Assembly (NCBI GenBank): GCA_002413305.1
Contig: DHWS01000145.1
Span: 1-9,473, forward strand
DNA from: Actinobacteria bacterium UBA5176
GTDB taxonomy: Bacteria; Actinomycetota; UBA4738
Length of the DNA stretch: 9,473 nt
Reading direction: 5' to 3'
The position numbers were made by a program, and so were the translations under genes. Position 1 is the stretch's first letter, and the number at the start of each line of letters is the position of its first letter. This document shows positions 1 to 5,358 of this stretch, one piece after another. Below the pieces are notes generated by a model. The model was not told the origin of the DNA. It did no database searches and was given only the letters and a program-made list of their open reading frames with translations.

Positions 1-4
1 GTGC

Positions 5-328
5 TCATGCCATCTCCTCCTCCAGCTCGTGCTTGAGCTCCGCGAGGGCCGACACCTGGCGCTCCCGGTACTTGTCGATCCACCGGTCGTGGATCAGCCA
101 GATCGGCACGGGATTCAGGAAGTGCAGCTTCTCCCGGCCGGCCCTTCTGGTGACGACGAGACCCGCGTCTTCGAGCACCCGCAGGTGTTTCATCACCCCG
201 AACCGCGTCATCTCCAGCTCGGACTCGAGCTCGGTCAGCGTGCGGCCGTCACGCGCGAAGAGCCGGTCGAGCAGGAAGCGCCGCGTCGGGTCGGCGAGCG
301 CCTTGAACACCCGGTCGTTGTCGTTCAT
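5..328 (-). CDS. ArsR-family winged-helix transcriptional repressor
   Basis: This 107-aa protein is a compact ArsR-type DNA-binding repressor. The opening ALADPTRR motif (residues 10-17) is the family signature. The recognition-helix region is about residues 41-54 (TRFGVMKHLRVLEDAG), followed by a wing near 57-72 (LVVTRRAGREKLHF). It has no cysteine, so it cannot be a CxC metal sensor. Its RWIDKY tail resembles ArsR proteins that partner SRPBCC/AHSA1-type proteins (family knowledge). A longer GTG frame opens at 358, but that codon lies inside the promoter spacer and operator, so the ATG at 328 is chosen. It is 7 nt from a TATCCT -10, which suggests a leaderless transcript. The stop overlaps an ATG at 8-6 (ATGA), pointing to a coupled gene beyond the edge. 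The family call is strong; the ligand is unknown. Confidence 0.9.
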   Translation of the reverse strand: MNDNDRVFKALADPTRRFLLDRLFARDGRTLTELESELEMTRFGVMKHLRVLEDAGLVVTRRAGREKLHFLNPVPIWLIHDRWIDKYRERQVSALAELKHELEEEMA

Positions 329-335
329 GCGGCCC

Positions 336-365
336 AGGATAGGTGACCGAACGGTCACATGTCAA
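336..365 (-). promoter_or_regulatory. arsR promoter with palindromic operator in the spacer
   Basis: Read on the minus strand, there is a perfect -35 TTGACA (365-360), an 18-bp spacer and a -10 TATCCT (341-336), with the ATG at 328 just 7 nt on. The spacer contains GTGACCGAACGGTCAC (343-358 on plus), two perfect 7-bp arms around AA. A repressor bound there would block RNA polymerase, so autoregulation by the adjacent ArsR protein is the natural inference. The hexamers and palindrome are seen directly; binding is not shown. Confidence 0.75.
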
Positions 366-436
366 ATCGAGCGAGCCGAGGGGCACGGACCGCAGGCACA
401 GACGAGCGCCCGGAGGAACCGCGCGCCGGACCTGTC

Positions 437-495
437 GGCCGATATAGGCTCAGCCTCGACAGCGATGGCTCCGGGGCACGGCGCAGATATCGGCC
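437..495. repeat. Widely spaced inverted repeat upstream of the DUF1918 gene
   Basis: Perfect 9-bp arms GGCCGATAT (437-445) and ATATCGGCC (487-495) are separated by 41 bp, about 80 bp before the DUF1918 start. It could be a pair of regulator half-sites or the base of an RNA hairpin. A TATAGG at 443-448 resembles a -10, but no matching -35 is visible. Function is not established. Confidence 0.35.
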
Positions 496-573
496 CTGGG
501 CGGCGCGTCGCGACCGGGTGGCAGAGGTCATCCGGCGCCCATGGACGATGTCGCGGGAAGGAAGGAGATTCTC

Positions 574-996
574 ATGGCCAGAAAGGGCGATCGGATCGTC
601 GTCAAAGCGCAGCGAGTTGGCGGGTCGCTCCGCGAGGGGGAGATAGTCGAGGTGGTCGAGCGGGAACTTCGAGTCCAGTACCGGGTCCGATGGAGCGACG
701 GACACGAGAGCCTGTTTGCTCCAGCTCCGGGGACGGCAACGATCGAGTCAGCCCGAGCTCGTGCGAAGACCAGCTCCCGACGGACCGCGCCCAAGAAGCC
801 GACCACCAAGGCATCGATGGCCAAGAGCCCGAGGCCTACGAAGCCAGCATCGAAGGCGGCTTCCGCGAAAACGGCCACCGCCAAGAAGGCGACCACCGGC
901 AAGTCGACGGCCAGGTCGTCAGCGGGCAAGAGGTCGACGGCGACGAAGGGTGCAACCAAGAAGGCTGCAGCGCGAGGGCGGACGGGTAGCCGATAG
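574..996 (+). CDS. DUF1918 protein with histone H1-like basic C-terminal tail
   Basis: The 140-aa product begins with a DUF1918 domain (residues 1 to about 58), recognised by GDRIVV near the N-terminus and VRWSDGHESLFAP at 38-50. DUF1918 is a small beta-rich domain of unknown function. Residues 61-140 are low complexity, made almost only of K, R, A, S, T, P and G. I count 25 lysines/arginines and no acidic residue, with AKKAT- and TKKAA-like blocks as in histone H1 tails or the tail of mycobacterial HupB. No HU fold is present. Nucleic-acid binding by the tail is an inference. The ATG at 574 is preferred over the in-frame ATG at 541 because AAGGAG (562-567) sits 6 nt before it. The gene stands alone and converges on the hypothetical gene that ends at 1185. 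Confidence 0.85.
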   Translation: MARKGDRIVVKAQRVGGSLREGEIVEVVERELRVQYRVRWSDGHESLFAPAPGTATIESARARAKTSSRRTAPKKPTTKASMAKSPRPTKPASKAASAKTATAKKATTGKSTARSSAGKRSTATKGATKKAAARGRTGSR

Positions 997-1058
997 CCGG
1001 ATCGCGGCAACTTTTCGTTTCGCCGGGCTCACCACGCAGGATGACTTCAGCGACGCCC

Positions 1059-1104
1059 CTGCGGCGTTTCGATTCCCTTGTCTGTCTCCCGCGATGTTGT
1101 TTGA
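1059..1104 (+). repeat. Dispersed repeat, copy 1
   Basis: This 46-bp sequence starts CTGCGGCGTTTCG and ends GTTGTTTGA. It matches 3036-3082 at about 39 of 49 aligned columns with three small indels. A second short match follows: CGCCCGCCTGCCCTCTA at 1151-1167 resembles CGCCCGCCCTCTA at 3092-3104, so the two places may share a longer ancestor with an internal insertion or deletion. It lies in the 188-bp gap between two convergent genes, where I see no gene and no clear terminator. Confidence 0.6.
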
Positions 1105-1184
1105 GGGCCTAAGAGAAGGGCGGGGTCGGAACCGGACATTTTCGACAGGTCGCCCGCCTGCCCTCTACTCACCAGGGAAACGCC

Positions 1185-1652
1185 TTATCCGCGAGACGGC
1201 TGGAGCATCCCCTGGACCTCGCCGCGCTCAAGTGCAGCCCGACCACGTCGAGTCGCTGCCCAGTCCAGGTAGCCCATATCCGTGTGTAGCTGGCAGCGGA
1301 CAAGTGATGCATGCTCCAACTCTTGAAGGCCTTCGGCGACCAGCTTCGCGATCCGCCCCCGAAGCATCAAGTCCTCGGACGTCAGTTCCGGGGACCGTGA
1401 GTCCCAGTCCGGCGCGAAGTGGTAGGAGATGTCATTGGCGGTCGGACCAGAGTTGAAGTTCGCCTGTCCTAGCGTGATGGAATCGTCGTCCGCACCTGGG
1501 CCGTCCGGGCCGAACCCCTTGACCATTACCTCCGTTGCCAAGTCGACCGGCGAAAGCGCGCTGAGACGGTCAAACTCGGCCAACGTAGCCCGGCGCCACT
1601 GCTCGAACCCCTCATCGTTCTCCTCGTCCTTGTGGCCAAATATCGGGGACAT
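1185..1652 (-). CDS. Hypothetical protein, 155 aa
   Basis: I do not recognise this family. The N-terminus is short and charged (HKDEENDE at 7-14), followed by a helical stretch (about 18-46) and a Gly/Asp-rich linker with GFGPDGPGADDD near 47-58. The C-terminal half (about 96-145) is predicted-looking helix plus a segment with LQELEHASLV and WAATRRGRAALERG, faintly like a winged helix; that reading is only an impression. It has no signal peptide or membrane segment, so it is probably cytosolic. An SD GGAGG (1661-1657) lies 4 nt before the ATG, supporting the start. Codon use is less G/C-ended than in the core genes (ATA, TTT, TTG and GTA occur early), suggesting an accessory gene. It is a single gene, divergent from the ABM gene. 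Confidence 0.7.
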   Translation of the reverse strand: MSPIFGHKDEENDEGFEQWRRATLAEFDRLSALSPVDLATEVMVKGFGPDGPGADDDSITLGQANFNSGPTANDISYHFAPDWDSRSPELTSEDLMLRGRIAKLVAEGLQELEHASLVRCQLHTDMGYLDWAATRRGRAALERGEVQGMLQPSRG

Positions 1653-1689
1653 GCAACCTCCAAGCTATCCCCGCGCCGACTGCGCGGAA

Positions 1690-1719
1690 CGGGATCGTTG
1701 AAGTCCGGCGGTGATCCCG
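1690..1719. repeat. Inverted repeat in divergent intergenic region
   Basis: CGGGATC (1690-1696) and GATCCCG (1713-1719) form perfect 7-bp arms 16 nt apart. They sit about 40 bp upstream of the hypothetical gene and 130 bp upstream of the ABM gene. This could be an operator or a weak hairpin; there is no other evidence. Confidence 0.3.
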
Positions 1720-1805
1720 GCCCTCTCATGCTGCCTGCTCATCGTACTCCGAGCCCCTGACGGTTCCCGTGCGCCCCCCGCTGTCCGGTTTCATCCGGCA
1801 GTTCT

Positions 1806-1821
1806 TAGGGTCCGCTAGGCT
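1806..1821 (+). promoter_or_regulatory. Tandem -10-like hexamers upstream of the ABM gene
   Basis: TAGGGT (1806-1811) and TAGGCT (1816-1821) both match the TANNNT pattern seen before folD and purN. Neither has a convincing -35. The second lies 8 nt before an ATG at 1830 and 26 nt before the preferred GTG at 1848. Confidence 0.4.
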
Positions 1822-1847
1822 CACGCACCATGAGAGGAGAGGCTGAC

Positions 1848-2141
1848 GTGGTGATCAAGGCGATCGTCGAGCTCCAGGCCAAACCAGGTAGGCGGGCAGA
1901 GCTCAAGAGTCTGCTTGAGAATATGGTGGCGCAACAGGGACCTGGCCAGCTCGGCTTCCTGGGTAGCACGCGCTACGAGGTGCTTGAAGACCCCGACATG
2001 CTGATTGAGATCGCCGATTGGGAGTCGGCTGAGGCGCGGGCGGCGCACATGCAGGAGAGTGCTGCGACCGGCGCCTACGCGCCCCTGTTGGAGATGTTGG
2101 CCGCGCCATTCAGGGTCACGGTCATCAAGCAGTTGCCCTGA
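1848..2141 (+). CDS. Antibiotic biosynthesis monooxygenase (ABM)-fold protein
   Basis: This 97-aa protein fits the ABM / dimeric alpha-beta barrel family. It opens with the typical strand VIKAIVELQAKPGRRAEL, and later shows YEVLEDPDMLIEIADWESAEARAAHM and a closing strand FRVTVIKQL. Family members include small cofactor-free monooxygenases, heme-degrading enzymes and many uncharacterised stress proteins; the substrate cannot be read from sequence. The GTG at 1848 is chosen because AGGAG (1835-1839) precedes it by 8 nt and the protein then starts where the fold starts. An ATG at 1830, 8 nt after a TAGGCT -10, would add six residues by leaderless initiation and remains possible. The gene converges on the SnoaL-like gene with 34 bp between stops. 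Confidence 0.82.
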   Translation: MVIKAIVELQAKPGRRAELKSLLENMVAQQGPGQLGFLGSTRYEVLEDPDMLIEIADWESAEARAAHMQESAATGAYAPLLEMLAAPFRVTVIKQLP

Positions 2142-2167
2142 GAATGGTCGTGGCGTAGCAGGCAACT
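2131..2167. terminator. Possible shared hairpin between convergent genes
   Basis: AGTTGCC (2131-2137, at the end of the ABM gene) and GGCAACT (2161-2167) are perfect 7-bp arms with a 23-nt loop, between two converging stop codons. There is no U tract on either side, so it is at best a weak or factor-assisted terminator. Confidence 0.3.
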
Positions 2168-2175
2168 CAGTCGAC

Positions 2176-2562
2176 TTACCCAGTACCGGCCATCAGATCG
2201 CCAAGGGCCTGCATCAGATCCGGCGTGGTGATCGGATCGTCCTCCTCGATCCTGCCCTCGGCGAGCCGGTAGTAGGTCATACCCCGCACCGAGATCACCT
2301 TCCCGGTCGGGTCGGTCATCTCGGAGGTGAACCGAGCCACCACCGCGTCTCCTTCGGCGACCAAGTCCTCGATATCGAACCGTCGTCCGGGGAGGGCAGT
2401 CGACAGTCCAGGGAGCATGGCCTTGAAGGCCGCGAGGTCGGTCCCCATCGCACGGTTCACGTAGTTCGGCGCCAGCAATTCGTCGACCACGTCGACATTG
2501 CCACCGGCCAGCACTTCGGTGATGAACCGACGGACGACGGCCTTGTTCTGATCTGTGGACAC
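2176..2562 (-). CDS. SnoaL-like / NTF2-fold protein
   Basis: The 128-aa product matches the SnoaL-like polyketide-cyclase/NTF2 superfamily, a cone-shaped fold used for cyclases, isomerases and unassigned small-molecule proteins. Supporting features are the N-terminal helix with VVRRFITEVLAGGNVDVVDELLAPNYV (8-35), the middle strand GDAVVARFTSEM (71-82), and VISVRGMTYYRLAEGRIEE (89-107) followed by a short C-terminal helix. Length is normal for the family. The GTG start is well supported by AAGGAGG (2576-2570) 7 nt upstream. Its neighbour is another small barrel protein (ABM); both families recur in aromatic or polyketide chemistry, but no such pathway is visible here. The product is probably cytosolic; the substrate is unknown. 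Confidence 0.85.
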   Translation of the reverse strand: MSTDQNKAVVRRFITEVLAGGNVDVVDELLAPNYVNRAMGTDLAAFKAMLPGLSTALPGRRFDIEDLVAEGDAVVARFTSEMTDPTGKVISVRGMTYYRLAEGRIEEDDPITTPDLMQALGDLMAGTG

Positions 2563-2613
2563 GCCGGAGCCTCCTTCCGTGACAGATCGACCCGTTCAGC
2601 ATAAGGCCACCTC

Positions 2614-2629
2614 CCTTGCGTACGCCAGG
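2614..2629. promoter_or_regulatory. Operator-like palindrome upstream of the SnoaL-like gene
   Basis: CCTTGCGTACGCCAGG is palindromic in 7 of 8 base pairs around a perfect GCGTACGC core, about 50 bp upstream of the SnoaL-like start. It is a plausible regulator site for that gene; no adjacent regulator is visible. Confidence 0.35.
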
Positions 2630-2703
2630 AGGTAACGGGGAGCGTCCCCTAGGACGAGCCCACTCGTCGCACCGCCCAGCCTGAAGCCTGTCTCGTTCCG
2701 GAT

Positions 2704-2721
2704 GTCGGGGCTAGCGCCGAC
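2704..2721. promoter_or_regulatory. 18-bp near-perfect palindrome
   Basis: GTCGGGGCTAGCGCCGAC pairs in 8 of 9 positions around GCTAGC. It lies about 50 bp outside the left inverted repeat of the 2773-3055 segment and 140 bp from the SnoaL-like start. It could be an operator or part of a decayed element. Confidence 0.3.
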
Positions 2722-2772
2722 TGACGGTCTTCGGAGTGCTAGTCGCTCTCAGACGGTTGGCTGGCAATGGGT

Positions 2773-3055
2773 GTGGATCCGAAACGCCGCAGGGCGGAGA
2801 CCTCGTACCGCGAAGGCGTCGAAGTGTGGAGCGGGAGCGGGCCGACGCCCGGAAGACCAGGCGGGTGTCTGTCTCCCGACCTCCACGAGAGTGGCTACAG
2901 AACTCTTGCCGCAGTCTGCGCCGCCCCGATATCCACCCTCGACCGCCACGGCCTCCCCCGCGTCGATGCCGATGCCGACCGGAGCGGGAGCGACGGGTCG
3001 CAATGAGGCCCAGAGCTCCGCGAGCGGCCTCTTCGCTGCGGCGTTTCGGATTCAC
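2773..3055. repeat. 283-bp segment bounded by 20-bp inverted repeats (MITE-like)
   Basis: The left end (2773-2792) is the reverse complement of the right end (3036-3055) in 19 of 20 positions; the shared word is CTGCGGCGTTTCGGATYCAC. No target-site duplication is obvious in the flanks and no transposase is inside. The right-hand sequence is shared further with the copy at 1059-1104. It may be a small non-autonomous element or two members of a dispersed repeat family lying head to head. Confidence 0.5.
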
Positions 3056-3082
3056 TATCTGTTCTCCCCACACGTTGTTTGA
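3036..3082 (+). repeat. Dispersed repeat, copy 2
   Basis: This is the 47-bp partner of 1059-1104, sharing CTGCGGCGTTTCG at its start, TCTCCC in the middle and GTTGTTTGA at its end. Its last four bases (TTGA) are part of the purN -35 box. Its first 20 bp are also the right inverted repeat of the 283-bp segment. Confidence 0.6.
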
Positions 3083-3108
3083 CACTGCCTCCGCCCGCCC
3101 TCTAGGTT
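3079..3108 (+). promoter_or_regulatory. purN promoter
   Basis: A perfect -35 TTGACA (3079-3084), an 18-bp spacer and a -10 TAGGTT (3103-3108) precede purN. The expected transcription start near 3115-3118 falls almost on the GTG at 3119, so the mRNA would be leaderless or nearly so. It probably drives purN-purH and perhaps the genes beyond. Confidence 0.72.
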
Positions 3109-3118
3109 GAGGGCTCTC

Positions 3119-3748
3119 GTGGATGCGCGGATCGCAGTGCTCGCCTCGGGCGCCGGGACGAACCTCCAGGCGCTCCTGGATGATCCGCACGTCGGACCCT
3201 GGATCGCCCTGGTGGTCTCCGACAAGGCGAACGCCGGCGCCCCCGGGCGCGCGCGCGTCCGGGGCATCAAGGCCGTCTCGCTCGAGCCCGCGCACTACCC
3301 GACGCGGCAAGAGCATGACCGGCACCTGGCCGCACTCCTCGAGGAGGAGGCCATCGAGTTCGTCCTGCTGGCCGGGTATATGCGGATCCTCGGGCCGGCC
3401 GTCGTCCGGGCCTTCCAGGACCGTATCCTCAACGTCCACCCCTCGCTCCTCCCGGCCTTCCCCGGCGGACACGCCATCCGGGACGCCTTGGAGTGGGGCG
3501 CGAAGGTCACTGGCTGCACGGTCCACCTGGTCGACGAGGAGGTCGACCACGGGCCGATCGTCCTCCAGGAGCCCCTGCCCATCCTCCCCGGTGATACGGA
3601 GGACAGTCTCCACGGCCGTATCCAACAGGTCGAACACCGCCTGTACCCTCGCGCGGCCCGTCTGCTGGTCGAGGGGCGGCTGAAGTTCGAGGACCGCCGG
3701 GTCCATATCCTGGACGAAGCCACCGAATTCGAGGACGTCATCACGTGA
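3119..3748 (+). CDS. purN: Phosphoribosylglycinamide formyltransferase (GART)
   Basis: PurN transfers a formyl group from 10-formyl-THF to GAR, the third step of purine synthesis, in the cytosol. The 209-aa length is typical. The N-terminal RIAVLASGAGTNLQALL is the family opening with the phosphate-binding loop. The catalytic Asn-His-Asp triad fits well: N105 and H107 in NVHPSLLPAFPG, and D143 in VDHGP (E. coli N106, H108, D144). A TTG frame opens at 3107, but that codon overlaps the -10 box; GTG 3119 follows the promoter at leaderless distance and gives the usual N-terminus. Its TGA overlaps the purH GTG (GTGA), indicating translational coupling. Confidence 0.95.
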   Translation: MDARIAVLASGAGTNLQALLDDPHVGPWIALVVSDKANAGAPGRARVRGIKAVSLEPAHYPTRQEHDRHLAALLEEEAIEFVLLAGYMRILGPAVVRAFQDRILNVHPSLLPAFPGGHAIRDALEWGAKVTGCTVHLVDEEVDHGPIVLQEPLPILPGDTEDSLHGRIQQVEHRLYPRAARLLVEGRLKFEDRRVHILDEATEFEDVIT

Positions 3749-5310
3749 CCGAGGTTGTGCTGGTCGTTCGACGCGCGCTGATCTCGGTCGCCGACAAGTC
3801 CGGGCTGGTGGAGTTCGGCCGGGCGCTCGAACAGCGGGGAGTGGCGCTGGTCTCGTCCGGGACGACGGCGTCGGTGCTCCGGGAGGCGGGCGTGGCCGTC
3901 ACCCCGGTCTCCGACGTCACCGGGTTCCCGGAGATGCTCGAGGGCCGGGTCAAGACCCTGCACCCCCGGATCCACGGCGGCATCCTGGCCGACAAGCGCA
4001 AGCCCGACCATCTCGCCCAGCTCGAGCAGCAGGGGATCGAACCGTTCGACCTGGTCGTGGCGAACCTCTATCCGTTCCGGGAGGCCGTCGCCGCCGGGGC
4101 GGCGTTCGACGACGTGATCGAGCAGATCGACATCGGTGGCCCGGCCCTGGTCCGGGCGGCGGCCAAGAACTTCCAGTCGATCGGCGTGGTGGTCAGCCCG
4201 GCCGCGTACGACGAACTCCTGAACGAGCTGGACGCGAACGGGGGTCTCAGCCGCGAGTCCCGGTTCCGGCTGGCCAGCGAAGCGTTCGAGCACACGGCGA
4301 GCTACGACCGGGCGATCGGGGACTGGTTCGCGCAGCAGGGCGCCAGGGAGCCGGCGGGGGAGGAGCTGCCCGAACGCCTGGTCACGCGGTTCGACCGGGT
4401 CTCCTCGCTCCGGTACGGCGAGAACCCGCACCAGCGCGGCGCCCTGTACGCGGCCGAGGGCACGGATGGACCGCTGGGGGGCGCCGAGGTGCTGCAGGGC
4501 AAGGAGATGTCGTTCAACAACTGGCTCGACGCCGAAGCGGCCCGGGCGGTGGCGGCGCTCTTCGCCGGCGACGAGCGGCCGGCGGCCGTGATCGTCAAGC
4601 ACCACAACCCGTGCGGGGTCGCCTTGGCGAACACGCTGGCCGAGGCCTACGAGCGGGCGCTGGAGGGCGACAAGGTCAGCGCGTTCGGGGGCATCGTGGC
4701 CTTCAACCGCGAGGTGGACGAGGCAGCCGCCGAGGCGATGGCCCCGGTGTTCACCGAGGTGGTCGTGGCGCCGGCCTACATGCGGCAGGCCCTGGCCGCG
4801 TTCGCCCGGAAGCAGAACCTGCGGGTGCTGCGCGCGCCACTCCCGGCCCCCGGAGGCCTCGAGATCCGGCCGGTCGACGGGGGCGCCCTGGTCCAGGACA
4901 TTGACGGCATCATGGAGAGTGCGGGTGACATGAAGGTGGTGACCTCCGCGCAGCCCACGCCCGAGCAGTGGGAGGACCTGCTGTTCGCCTGGAAGGTGGC
5001 CTCCCGGACGAAGTCGAACGCCATCGTCCTGGCCCGGGACCTGGCCACCGTCGGGGTCGGGGCCGGGCAGATGAACCGGGTCAACTCGGTCGGCCTGGCC
5101 ACCCGGGCGGCGGGGGACCGGGCGAAGGGTTCGTCCCTTGCCTCGGACGCCTTCTTCCCGTTCCGGGACGGCGTGGACGCCGCGGGGGAGGCGGGCGTCG
5201 CCGCCATCATCCAGCCCGGTGGCAGCGTTCGGGACGACGAGTCGATCGCCGCGGCCGAGGAGCACGGCATGGCCATGGTCCTCACCAGCCGGCGCCACTT
5301 CCGGCACTGA
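3745..5310 (+). CDS. purH: Bifunctional AICAR formyltransferase / IMP cyclohydrolase
   Basis: PurH carries out the last two steps of IMP synthesis: formylation of AICAR with 10-formyl-THF, then ring closure. The 521 aa match the usual 510-530. The N-terminal MGS-like cyclohydrolase domain (about 10-150) starts RRALISVADKSGLVEF and carries KTLHPRIHGGILAD (70-83). The transformylase domain follows, with RYGENPHQ (223-230), the catalytic Lys-His in KHHNPCGVA (K285, H286) and the conserved C-terminal RHFRH. The GTG at 3745 overlaps the purN stop by 4 nt and has GAGGA (3731-3735) 9 nt upstream; a GTG at 3757 would remove four residues. The next gene, folD, is 48 bp downstream. Confidence 0.97.
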   Translation: MTEVVLVVRRALISVADKSGLVEFGRALEQRGVALVSSGTTASVLREAGVAVTPVSDVTGFPEMLEGRVKTLHPRIHGGILADKRKPDHLAQLEQQGIEPFDLVVANLYPFREAVAAGAAFDDVIEQIDIGGPALVRAAAKNFQSIGVVVSPAAYDELLNELDANGGLSRESRFRLASEAFEHTASYDRAIGDWFAQQGAREPAGEELPERLVTRFDRVSSLRYGENPHQRGALYAAEGTDGPLGGAEVLQGKEMSFNNWLDAEAARAVAALFAGDERPAAVIVKHHNPCGVALANTLAEAYERALEGDKVSAFGGIVAFNREVDEAAAEAMAPVFTEVVVAPAYMRQALAAFARKQNLRVLRAPLPAPGGLEIRPVDGGALVQDIDGIMESAGDMKVVTSAQPTPEQWEDLLFAWKVASRTKSNAIVLARDLATVGVGAGQMNRVNSVGLATRAAGDRAKGSSLASDAFFPFRDGVDAAGEAGVAAIIQPGGSVRDDESIAAAEEHGMAMVLTSRRHFRH

Positions 5311-5342
5311 TCGCTCCGGACAGCCGGGCTCCCCGAACCCGG

Positions 5343-5348
5343 TAGGGT
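5343..5348 (+). promoter_or_regulatory. folD -10 element
   Basis: TAGGGT lies 10 nt before the folD ATG, with no SD between, implying a leaderless folD-metF transcript. No convincing -35 is visible. A short CCGGG/CCCGG stem (5324-5328 and 5338-5342) abuts it and could be a weak purH terminator or just spacer. Confidence 0.5.
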
Positions 5349-5358
5349 AGACGTCCAG

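Larger units (their letters stand above)
2563..3118. other. Long intergenic region without a convincing gene
   Basis: This 556-bp stretch has open frames on both strands, but none has an SD or a recognisable product. It holds two operator-like palindromes, a segment bounded by inverted repeats, and the purN promoter at its right end. Much of it may be a decayed mobile or repeat element. Confidence 0.6.

Noticed and set aside
541..573. ATG at 541 as the DUF1918 start
   Set aside because: The AAGGAG 6 nt before ATG 574 and the usual family N-terminus favour the shorter form.
1115..1170. tRNA-like look of the GGGTCGGAACCGGAC segment (antisense T-arm)
   Set aside because: The T-loop consensus is not met and I could not build a cloverleaf or acceptor stem.
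2749..3003. Minus-strand frame of 84 codons in the same region
   Set aside because: Composition is mildly protein-like, but there is no SD or family, and its C-terminus is just the inverted repeat (AAFRIH, also read in the opposite copy).
2702..3082. Plus-strand frame of 126 codons in the intergenic region
   Set aside because: No SD and no recognisable domain; it runs through both inverted repeats and into the purN -35.
3107..3118. TTG at 3107 as the purN start
   Set aside because: It overlaps the TAGGTT -10 hexamer and adds four residues not expected in PurN.
5324..5342. CCGGG/CCCGG stem after purH as a terminator
   Set aside because: Only 5 bp, no U tract, and it abuts the folD -10; noted with the promoter but not called as a terminator.
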